Shown: in pieces, positions 1 to 5,965 of the stretch | Numbering within the stretch: the first letter of the stretch is position 1 | Layout of the letters: every line of letters begins with the position of its first letter | Assembly: GCA_022790685.1 (NCBI GenBank) | Contig: JAAVXQ010000030.1 | Coordinates: 1-7,760, forward strand | Reading direction: 5' to 3' | DNA: 7,760 bases | Source: Clostridia bacterium | GTDB lineage: Bacteria > Bacillota > Clostridia > TANB77 > CAG-508 | Translations under genes and position numbers: made by a program | Notes under the pieces: model-generated | Database searches by the model: none | Seen by the model: the letters and a program-made list of their open reading frames with translations, nothing else | Told to the model about the DNA's origin: nothing

Positions 1-998
1 CTTACAGGAGAGCAAGGTTGCCGGAAAAACAACAATGCTTATGGCAATGATTGAAAATATATATGAAACAATGAACCTTCGTATCACAGAAACTGCTTTC
101 GAGCTTCACTTAAGAAAAATATATCCAACAAGAAATATTTTATCAATGCGTGAGACCGAAACGATTTCTGGACAAGAGTGTTTGGATGTTCAGAAAAAGA
201 CTGATGGTTCCGTAAACATTATCCGGAGAGGTTGCAACAGACCCCGTAGCATCTTGGATGATTCAGTCAGCACAGGTTGCTTCTAAGTTTACATTATTTA
301 CTCACCACGCTAAAACTTTTCCAAACTTAGTTACAGCACTTCGTAACTCAATGTTAAGAGCAGGTGTTTTCAAAAACGAAAGAACAGCAGAAGAGCAGGT
401 TGTACAGGTTCTTAACTTTAACATACATTTAGTAAAAGATTTTAGAGGAAGAAGATACATAGAAAGAATAACAGAATGTATTCCAGTAGAAGAGAAAAAT
501 GAATATACTTTTGATCATAGAAATGAAAAAACTTTAGAAGGAAAATTTACAAAATTTTTCGATAATGCTACAGTATATTTTACAAAAACAACAAACAGAG
601 AATTATATAAATATAGAAATATATTAGAATTTTCAAATGATTCTTATGTTTTAGTAAATCCAATTTCAGAAGATAATATAAGAGAAATGAGAAATAATAT
701 GGAAGAAAATGATGTTATTTTATTCGATAAATTCTTAGAAAGAAATTGGGGAATAAAACCACCTGTAATGCCGATTACAGCGCAAGAACAAAAGAAAGAG
801 ACAAGACCTGCAAATGCTAGCAGACCAGTAAATGCAAGACCAGATATGACAGAAGAACAAATAAAAGCTAGAAAAGAAAAATTAGCAGAACTTGCAAGAC
901 AAAAAGCTGCACTTGCAGCAAAAAACGGAGCTAAATCAGCTCCAAGAAAAACAGAAGATAGACCAGTAAAAAATGACGAAGAAAACGAGGAAGAATAA
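1..998 (+). CDS. tadA: TadA/CpaF-type secretion ATPase, 5'-partial, with two +1 frameshifts
   Basis: The gene enters from the left edge and ends at TAA 996-998. It is readable as one protein only if base 22 and base 224 are each skipped (segments 1-21, 23-223, 225-998). The joined product has a Walker A motif GEQGCGKTT (7-34), an Asp-box-like stretch starting LRITETAFEL, a Walker B region VNIIGEVATDP (about 212-249) and a His-box-like FTHHAKT (297-317). This order is typical of VirB11/CpaF/TadA hexameric ATPases, which power assembly of Tad pili from the cytoplasmic face. The N-terminal domain is outside the window. After about base 770 comes a 70-residue charged tail rich in Lys, Ala, Glu and Arg that lies beyond the usual core. 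The next gene is a TadB/TadC-like platform protein, which supports the Tad assignment over conjugative VirB11. Both shifts occur at CGG-A and both fall on nucleotide-binding motifs. A naive reading gives two broken ORFs (from 35 and from 258). An authentic pseudogene is possible but less likely, because both frames keep the conserved residues. Confidence 0.85.
19..25 (+). other. +1 frameshift site 1 (TGC-CGG-A) in Walker A
   Basis: The incoming frame reads GEQGC and would then read CGG AAA AAC, reaching a TGA at 52-54. Skipping one base (C22) gives GGA AAA ACA ACA, which completes GEQGCGKTT, the P-loop. The frame change therefore falls on the third glycine of the P-loop. The sequence directly shows both frames. 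That translation really shifts here is inference; a one-base insertion error is the alternative. Confidence 0.8.
221..227 (+). other. +1 frameshift site 2 (ATC-CGG-A) in the Walker B region
   Basis: The frame through VNII would continue CGG AGA GGT and stop at TAA 284-286. Skipping C224 gives GGA GAG GTT GCA, i.e. IIGEVATDP, the expected glycine-glutamate of the Walker B region in VirB11-type ATPases. The protein then stays open to 998 and includes the His box. The geometry is the same as at site 1: an in-frame CGG followed by A, with GGA as the first codon of the new frame. Confidence 0.8.
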
Positions 999-1017
999 TT
1001 ACTTTATACATGCTAAA

Positions 1018-1024
1018 AAGGAGG
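1018..1024 (+). promoter_or_regulatory. Ribosome binding site for the TadB/C-like gene
   Basis: AAGGAGG is a full Shine-Dalgarno match 13 bases before ATG 1038. The spacing is slightly long, but no other in-frame start lies closer. The 39-base gap after the ATPase stop contains no convincing terminator or promoter, so the two genes are probably cotranscribed. Confidence 0.7.
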
Positions 1025-1037
1025 TGCTATTAATTAA

Positions 1038-3113
1038 ATGTCAGATAATTTCTTACTAATTATAATGGGTGGAGCTGGAGGAATTTTTGTATTCATACTT
1101 TTAGCCTATTATATATTAAAATCAAAGATGCAAAATAAAGAGACAAAATATATAGCACAATTAGTAGAAGGAACTAAAGAAGAAAGATTTAATATGGAAA
1201 TTTTCTATCAAAAATTCTATGTTAAATGTTTAAAAATTCCTTTTGTTAGAAGATATTCCTTAAAACTTAGAAGAAGACTAGAAATTAGAAACTTAGATGA
1301 TGAATATTTAACAAGAAAACAAACGGCACAGATAATGTTTAAAGCAATGCTTATAGTTATTCCATTAACTTTTGTAATTATTCTAATGACTAAAGCAAAT
1401 TATATGCTAATGTCTACATTACTATTATTTGAGATATTTTTTGTAGAAACCATAATAAGTGGTATGGTTGATAAAATAGATAATGATCTTTTAAAAGAAC
1501 AAATAGACTTTTTTGCAGAAATAAGACATGCTTACCATGAATTTAACATGGTTGAAGAAGCTATTTATGAAGTATCACAAAATGATGAAGTAGAAGTTTC
1601 AAGACAAGCTGAGAAAATATATGAAGTTTTGATTTCTGATGATCCAGAAACAGAACTTGAGAAATATTATGATATTGCACCAAATAGTTTCTTAAAAGAA
1701 TTTGCGGGAGTTTCTTATTTAACTAAAGAATTTGGTGATAGAAAAGATAAAGATGGTGCATCTTTATATTTAAAGAACTTAAATAATATTACACAAGAAA
1801 TGCAAATAGAAATATTAAAAAGAGATAAATTAGATTATGTATTTCAATCTTTGTCAATGATTGCAGCAATACCAATTTTATTTTTGGATGTTGTAAAAAA
1901 TTGGGCGATGGGGCAATTCGCATTTACATCACAATTTTATAATGGAACTTTAGGATTTATAACACAAATAGGATTAATAATTTTAACTTTTCTTTGCTAT
2001 ATGCTTACAAGAAAACTAAAAGATAATGGTAGTGTTAATGTTGCTAAGAATATGGAAAATCCATGGCAAGCAAAAGTATATGCAAAAAAACCAATAAAAA
2101 AAGTAGTTGATTATTTTATACCAAAAGATGGTACAAAAGAATATAGAAATATGGTGCAACTTTTAAAAGACTCAGCATCAAAATTAAAACTAGAATGGTT
2201 ATATGTAAATAGATTAACTTCTGCTATAGTTACTCTTATAGTTACACTTATAGTAGCAATAGCATCTCATCAAATGGCAATTATTTATCAATATACAGAG
2301 CCAACATCAGACTATAACCTTTTAGGTCAAATGACTGAAAGTCAAGAAAAAAAGGCAAAACAAACAACAGAAAAAGATAATATTATATTAGATGAATGTA
2401 AAGAAGATTTAGATATAACACAAGATGAACTAAGAGTTGTAATATCAAAATCAGAACCATATGGTGGAGTATCTGATGAACAATTAGATGTATTAACAGA
2501 AAGAATATATGGAAAATTAAAAATTGTTCAATCCTCATATTTAAAATGGTTTGAAGTATTACTTTCATTTGTAGCATGTGTACTTGGATATTATGGTCCA
2601 GTATGGCTTTTAATGTTCCAAAAGAAAATGAGACAAATGGAAATGGAAAACGAAGTTATGCAGTTCCAAACAATTATATTAATGCTTATGAAGATTGAAA
2701 GAGTAAATGTTGAAATGATTCTAGAATGGTTAGAAAGATATTCTAATATATTCAGAGAACCTATCAGTAAATGTGTTAATAACTATGAAAGTGGACCATG
2801 GGAAGCTTTAGAAGAGTTGAAAAATGATATATCTTTCCAACAATTAATAAGAATTGTTGAAAGTCTTCAAGCTGCTGTTGAGCAAATTCCTATTAGAGAA
2901 GCTTTTGATGAACTAGATACAGAAAGAGCATATCACCAAGAAAAGAGAAAAGAATCTAATGAAAGATTAATTTCTAAAAAATCTATGATAGGTAAAGTGG
3001 TAGGTTTTGCTCCAATGGTTGTACTATTTGTTGGATACTTAATTGTACCAATGTGTGTAATTGGTATGATGAGTATGACAGATGCATTTGCTTCAATGTC
3101 AGCAATGATGTAA
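1038..3113 (+). CDS. Fused TadB/TadC-like inner-membrane platform protein (T2SSF domains)
   Basis: This 691-residue protein is about twice the length of a usual TadB or TadC (near 300 residues each) and has two similar halves. First half: a membrane segment at 5-27, a basic cytoplasmic stretch, a pair at 102-118 and 122-140, a T2SSF-like helical domain at about 150-268, and a pair at 270-286 and 304-324. Second half: a segment at 393-416, a hydrophilic loop of about 85 residues (417-503), a segment at 504-527, a clearer T2SSF domain at about 535-645 (it includes EALEELKNDISFQQLIRIVESLQ), and a C-terminal hydrophobic segment at 654-678. Topology counting puts both T2SSF domains in the cytoplasm, where they would contact the ATPase. 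In Tad systems TadB and TadC form the platform that feeds pilin into the filament. Identification rests on domain layout and on the ATPase directly upstream. The stop is 13 bases before the next start, so the genes are tightly coupled. Confidence 0.8.
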   Translation: MSDNFLLIIMGGAGGIFVFILLAYYILKSKMQNKETKYIAQLVEGTKEERFNMEIFYQKFYVKCLKIPFVRRYSLKLRRRLEIRNLDDEYLTRKQTAQIMFKAMLIVIPLTFVIILMTKANYMLMSTLLLFEIFFVETIISGMVDKIDNDLLKEQIDFFAEIRHAYHEFNMVEEAIYEVSQNDEVEVSRQAEKIYEVLISDDPETELEKYYDIAPNSFLKEFAGVSYLTKEFGDRKDKDGASLYLKNLNNITQEMQIEILKRDKLDYVFQSLSMIAAIPILFLDVVKNWAMGQFAFTSQFYNGTLGFITQIGLIILTFLCYMLTRKLKDNGSVNVAKNMENPWQAKVYAKKPIKKVVDYFIPKDGTKEYRNMVQLLKDSASKLKLEWLYVNRLTSAIVTLIVTLIVAIASHQMAIIYQYTEPTSDYNLLGQMTESQEKKAKQTTEKDNIILDECKEDLDITQDELRVVISKSEPYGGVSDEQLDVLTERIYGKLKIVQSSYLKWFEVLLSFVACVLGYYGPVWLLMFQKKMRQMEMENEVMQFQTIILMLMKIERVNVEMILEWLERYSNIFREPISKCVNNYESGPWEALEELKNDISFQQLIRIVESLQAAVEQIPIREAFDELDTERAYHQEKRKESNERLISKKSMIGKVVGFAPMVVLFVGYLIVPMCVIGMMSMTDAFASMSAMM

Positions 3114-3120
3114 GAAAGGA
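3114..3120 (+). promoter_or_regulatory. Ribosome binding site for the first pilin-like gene
   Basis: GAAAGGA directly follows the TAA of the platform gene and sits 6 bases before ATG 3127. The short gap fits translational coupling within an operon. Confidence 0.55.
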
Positions 3121-3126
3121 AAAAAT

Positions 3127-4038
3127 ATGGAAAATGCAACAAAAGCTTTAATTATAGTTGCTAATCTAATGCTTGCTGTTATTATACTTTCAGTTGTGGT
3201 CTATTTCTTTGAAAATATGAGCATTCTTCCAACAGAAGAAGAAAGAGTAAAAAAAACAGAGCAAGCAAGGAAGTTTAATTTAGAATATGAAGTTTATGAT
3301 AAAAAGCTAATGTATGGTGTTGATGTAATATCTGCATTAAATAAAGCTAATAATAATAATGAAAAATATATCGTGGGAAGCTTTTTATCAGGGGACTTAA
3401 GTGGAGAAGAATTTATTATAGATATTATAGTTACACTAAAGTCTACTACACCACTACAAGATACAATAACAGTTAGTTATTTAGATGATACAGCGTTTAG
3501 AAATCTTAACACAATATCAGAAAATAGTTCTCTTGTGGAAAGAGATTATTCTACAGATGATGGTCCAGAACCAAGCATTAAGTTTAGTGATATACGTAAT
3601 GATTATAAAAATTTTATATTACCAGATAGAGAATATTCAAATACAATATATACTTCTTCAACAAATCTTGCAGATGAAAATCTTACAACTCATACAATAG
3701 ATACAACATTAGTTGGATCAGCATCAGGAACAGATTATCATCTATTAATAAATGGTAGAGATACTAAAAGAAGTGATATAAAAAAGCCTACAAAACTTAA
3801 GGAACTTATAAGTATGACAGATTCTATGAGACAATATATAAAAAATACAAAAGTTAATAGTCCAAAATCTTACTCAGAAAATGGTTGGAGTTCTTTTGAA
3901 TGGAAAACTGCTTTATATGACTTAAAATCTAGAAAATTCAAATGTGCAGATATAGATGGTAATGGAAATGAAATAACAGGAATTCATTATAATGAATCAA
4001 CAGGAGCAATAGATCAAATACGCTTTATAGAAATATAA
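3127..4038 (+). CDS. Large pilin-like protein, MENA-type N-terminus
   Basis: The 303-residue protein opens MENATKALII and has one hydrophobic helix at about 7-28, then a charged stretch leading to Phe50-Asn51. No Gly-cleavage prepilin leader is visible. Residues 50-81 (FNLEYEVYDKK, GVDVISALNKANNNNEKY) closely match residues 36-67 of the truncated paralogue at 4916. The C-terminal KFKCADI at 270-276, followed by a Gly/Ser turn and a beta strand, also has counterparts in its neighbours. The middle section (about 100-250) is hydrophilic and Ser/Thr/Asn/Asp-rich, as expected for an exposed head domain. I infer a filament subunit or tip pseudopilin of the Tad-like system: helix in the membrane before assembly, head outside. 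I do not recognise a named family. Its length compared with the 160-residue neighbours suggests a minor or tip role rather than the main shaft subunit. Confidence 0.7.
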   Translation: MENATKALIIVANLMLAVIILSVVVYFFENMSILPTEEERVKKTEQARKFNLEYEVYDKKLMYGVDVISALNKANNNNEKYIVGSFLSGDLSGEEFIIDIIVTLKSTTPLQDTITVSYLDDTAFRNLNTISENSSLVERDYSTDDGPEPSIKFSDIRNDYKNFILPDREYSNTIYTSSTNLADENLTTHTIDTTLVGSASGTDYHLLINGRDTKRSDIKKPTKLKELISMTDSMRQYIKNTKVNSPKSYSENGWSSFEWKTALYDLKSRKFKCADIDGNGNEITGIHYNESTGAIDQIRFIEI

Positions 4039-4062
4039 ATTTAAATAAAGAAATGGAGATTT

Positions 4063-4788
4063 ATGGAAAATGCAGTAAAAGCCATGTATATGGTTGCAGC
4101 TATGCTTATAGCTGTAATGATTATGGGGTTATTTATATATTTGTTTAGAACAGGTTCATTATTTGGAACAAATTATGAACTGAAAAAACAGCAAGAACAA
4201 ATAGATCAATTTAATTCAAAATTTGAGCCATATGCAAGAGGAGTAGAAGGAACCAGTGGGGCAGGAGGAACTCTTTATGCAGGAAATACCATATTTGATA
4301 TAATTACTGTTGCAAATTTAGCATTTGATATAAATGAAAGAAATTATAATGATAATAAAAATAGAGTAGAAATACAAGTAAATGGAATACCAGGAAATGA
4401 TCCAATATCTATAGGAATTATCCATGGAACAGATAGAAATGGTCAGTATGATGAGTTATCAAATATACTTAAGAAAAATAGATTTTTTGTAGGAGCAATT
4501 CCTTTAGAAAATGAATCTTCAAGGGATACTATTCTTATGGATGATTTACTTATAAAAAATGTTGGAGGAGCTTCAGGTGCAGAAAAAAAATTAACAGATG
4601 CAGTATTAAATACTGTAAATGATAACAATATTCCATATAATAGAACAGTTTATAGATATTATTTTAATTGTACAAATATTTCATATTCTGAACAAAGTGG
4701 AAAAGTAAATAAAATGGAATTTGAATTAGAACAAAATACAGGATATGATGCATTGGTATCTGCAATGAATCCAGTACCACCAATATAG
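4063..4788 (+). CDS. Pilin-like protein, MENA-type N-terminus, Gly-rich insert
   Basis: This 241-residue protein begins MENAVKAMYM. It has a hydrophobic helix at about 8-28 and Phe50-Asn51 at the same distance from Met1 as in three neighbours (FNSKFEPYARG). A glycine-rich stretch (about 63-75) separates this from GNTIFDIITVANLAFDIN, the equivalent of the GVDV...NKA segment in the preceding protein. Near the C-terminus FNCTNISYSEQSGKV (201-215) followed by a strand matches the FKC...SGKI module of its paralogues, including the single Cys. The start is ATG 4063; GGAGA just before it is close (3 bases), so initiation may be weak or coupled to the gene 24 bases upstream. It is probably a minor filament subunit or pseudopilin. 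The assignment rests on shared architecture and gene context, not on a recognised family signature. Confidence 0.68.
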   Translation: MENAVKAMYMVAAMLIAVMIMGLFIYLFRTGSLFGTNYELKKQQEQIDQFNSKFEPYARGVEGTSGAGGTLYAGNTIFDIITVANLAFDINERNYNDNKNRVEIQVNGIPGNDPISIGIIHGTDRNGQYDELSNILKKNRFFVGAIPLENESSRDTILMDDLLIKNVGGASGAEKKLTDAVLNTVNDNNIPYNRTVYRYYFNCTNISYSEQSGKVNKMEFELEQNTGYDALVSAMNPVPPI

Positions 4789-4861
4789 AATAGTAACTTT
4801 TAAGTTATAAATATTTAAAATAGTAATAGGTAAAACTATAACTAAATAAAGGCACAAAATG

Positions 4862-4890
4862 TTGAAAAAAGCATTAATTTGTGATATAAT
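4862..4890 (+). promoter_or_regulatory. Extended -10 sigma-A promoter
   Basis: TTGAAA (4862-4867) and a perfect TATAAT (4885-4890) are separated by exactly 17 bases. TG at 4882-4883 gives an extended -10 (TGnTATAAT). Transcription should begin near 4897, leaving a leader of only about 20 bases before ATG 4916 with GGAG at 4900-4903. This is the clearest promoter in the window. It lies inside the gene train, in the longest intergenic gap (127 bases), so it can drive the 4916 gene and those after it independently of the ATPase and platform genes. Confidence 0.75.
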
Positions 4891-4915
4891 AATTTGTGTG
4901 GAGTAAATTAAAAAT

Positions 4916-5351
4916 ATGAAAAAAATTTTTGCAGTAATAGTACTTATTTTAGTAGTTATTTTGACGGTTTTAGTGATTAAATTTAAGAATTATGAAAAAC
5001 AAAAACAAGAAGTTCAAAAATTTAATTTAAGTTATGAAGAATACAATAAAGAAAATTTAAATGGATTAGATATAACTACTGTTATAAATAAAGCTGTTAA
5101 CAATAATGAAAAATACAATATTTCAAAAGATGAAAATGGACTATATATAACTGATAACGAAAATTGTATAAAAATATATATAACAATGATTATAAATGGA
5201 AAAACATATCCAATGGAGAAAATAAATGCTCTTCGGAATTAATTCATTTATAGAATATTTTGGAGTTGTAAAATTCAAATGTACAGACATTAAATATCAT
5301 AAATCATCAGGAAAAATATCAGAAATGACATTTGAAGCAACAGAATACTAA
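4916..5351 (+). CDS. Short pilin-like paralogue with a +1 frameshift
   Basis: Without a shift this ORF stops at 5240-5242 after 108 residues. Skipping C5234 extends it to TAA 5349-5351, 144 residues in total. The hydrophobic helix is at about 4-21. Residues 36-67 (FNLSYEEY, then GLDITTVINKAVNNNEKY) closely copy residues 50-81 of the protein at 3127. The added +1-frame tail contains KFKCTDIKYHKSSGKISEM, which matches KFKCADI in the 3127 protein and FNCTNISYSEQSGKV in the 4063 protein, so the shifted frame is clearly homologous coding sequence. The N-terminus is 14 residues shorter than in its paralogues and lacks MENA. An in-frame TAA at 4904-4906 rules out an earlier start. It has its own strong promoter and a GGAG 12 bases before the start. 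It may be a specialised pseudopilin, or a decaying duplicate if the frameshift is not decoded. Confidence 0.65.
5231..5237 (+). other. +1 frameshift site 3 (CTT-CGG-A) in the pilin paralogue
   Basis: The incoming frame reads INAL (CTT) then CGG AAT TAA. Skipping C5234 gives GGA ATT AAT TCA and keeps the frame open through the conserved KFKCTDI module to 5349-5351. The context matches the two sites in the ATPase: in-frame CGG followed by A, new frame starting with GGA. Here the extra C follows T, so it is not a lengthened C run. Confidence 0.75.
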
Positions 5352-5363
5352 GTTTTTAATGTT

Positions 5364-5383
5364 TTCTATATACAAATATAGAA
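5364..5383 (+). other. Inverted repeat in the leader of the main pilin-like gene
   Basis: TTCTATAT and ATATAGAA form a perfect 8-bp stem around an ACAA loop, in the 82-base gap before ATG 5434. Only one pair is G-C, so the hairpin is weak. The following TTTAATTAAAT is only partly a T tract. It could be a weak terminator, an RNA-processing or stabilising hairpin, or a protein-binding palindrome. Chance is also possible in such AT-rich DNA. Confidence 0.35.
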
Positions 5384-5417
5384 TTTAATTAAATAAAGAA
5401 AAAATTTATAAAAAAAC

Positions 5418-5425
5418 AAAGGAGG
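5418..5425 (+). promoter_or_regulatory. Strong ribosome binding site of the putative major pilin
   Basis: AAAGGAGG lies 8 bases before ATG 5434, giving the best sequence and spacing of any Shine-Dalgarno in the window. It fixes the start codon and suggests this gene is the most heavily translated of the set. Confidence 0.75.
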
Positions 5426-5433
5426 AAGAAGTT

Positions 5434-5934
5434 ATGGAGAATGCTTCTAAAGCACTTATTATAGCAGGTGCTATACTTTTATCAATTTTAATTATAGCTA
5501 TTGGTATGTATATATATAACAGTTCACAAAACTCAATATACCAAGCAGCTGACCAAATTTCAACACAAGAAAGAGATGCTTTTAATAGTCAATGGACAAC
5601 TTATGAAGGACAACAACCAGGATCAAATGTTAAAGCTTTAATAGGAAAATTAATTTCAAATGCTAAGACAAATGAAGAGGAAGCAACAAAGCTTGTGCAA
5701 TTAGCATATAAAGCAAAATCAAGTGCTGATTCAGTGGGTTCAGTTTCATCAAAAGTAGGTGAAATTGGTATATCAGATTTCAATACAGCTAGAACAGCTA
5801 TAGAATCAAGACATACATATACTGTTGAATTAAGATATTCAGAACAAACATCATTAATTGATGGAATTTCAATTAAATATGATAAAAATGATACTTTAGA
5901 TATTCCAGAACAAGAATTAGAAGGATCTAACTAA
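5434..5934 (+). CDS. Pilin-like protein, candidate major subunit
   Basis: This compact 166-residue protein opens MENASKALII. It has a hydrophobic helix at about 7-28, then a polar helix rich in Gln/Ala/Ser and Phe50-Asn51 (FNSQWTTYEG). The segment NVKALIGKLISNAKTNEE follows. A C-terminal strand pair (HTYTVELRYSEQTSLIDGI, 127-145) ends in an acidic tail. It has no cysteine. It is clearly paralogous to the next gene, with the same motif order, nearly the same length and the shared phrase SRHTY. Small size, a near-ideal ribosome binding site and a position just downstream of the internal promoter make it the best candidate for the main filament subunit. That role is inferred. No prepilin cleavage glycine precedes the helix, so it would have to be assembled with its native N-terminus or by an unknown processing route. 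Confidence 0.72.
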   Translation: MENASKALIIAGAILLSILIIAIGMYIYNSSQNSIYQAADQISTQERDAFNSQWTTYEGQQPGSNVKALIGKLISNAKTNEEEATKLVQLAYKAKSSADSVGSVSSKVGEIGISDFNTARTAIESRHTYTVELRYSEQTSLIDGISIKYDKNDTLDIPEQELEGSN

Positions 5935-5965
5935 TATATAATAAATATTTTTAAGAGAGGAAAGT

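Noticed and set aside
35..286. A separate 83-residue gene starting at ATG 35
   Set aside because: Its sequence is the internal Walker A to Walker B part of the ATPase. The last 20 residues after base 224 are out-of-frame noise, and no ribosome binding site supports this start.
258..998. A separate gene starting at ATG 258
   Set aside because: The ATG is an internal Met of the ATPase (SWMIQS) and homology continues upstream through the +1 shift, so it is the 3' part of one gene.
2383..2577. Minus-strand ORF of 64 codons
   Set aside because: It is a Leu/Ile/His-rich shadow of the intact platform gene with no plausible ribosome site. Other minus-strand ORFs (2933-3142, 4443-4628, 5601-5783, 5917-6117) are rejected for the same reason.
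3485..3700. Plus-strand ORF of 71 codons inside the first pilin-like gene
   Set aside because: Out-of-frame Ile/Gln/Leu-rich translation of AT-rich coding sequence, with no independent support.
4794..4807. Inverted repeat TAACTT-TT-AAGTTA as a terminator after the 4063 gene
   Set aside because: Six AT-rich pairs with a two-base loop and no following T tract make a stable intrinsic terminator unlikely.
1..5237. A shared Shine-Dalgarno-like or stem-loop stimulator at the frameshift sites, as in prfB
   Set aside because: GGAGA occurs 10 bases before site 1 and 14 before site 3, but not before site 2. I see no consistent downstream hairpin. The only common element is Y-CGG-A.
19..5237. Simple homopolymer sequencing error as the cause of the three shifts
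   Set aside because: Not fully excluded, but the runs involved are only one or two C long, site 3 is not a C run at all, and random errors would not all produce an in-frame CGG followed by A.
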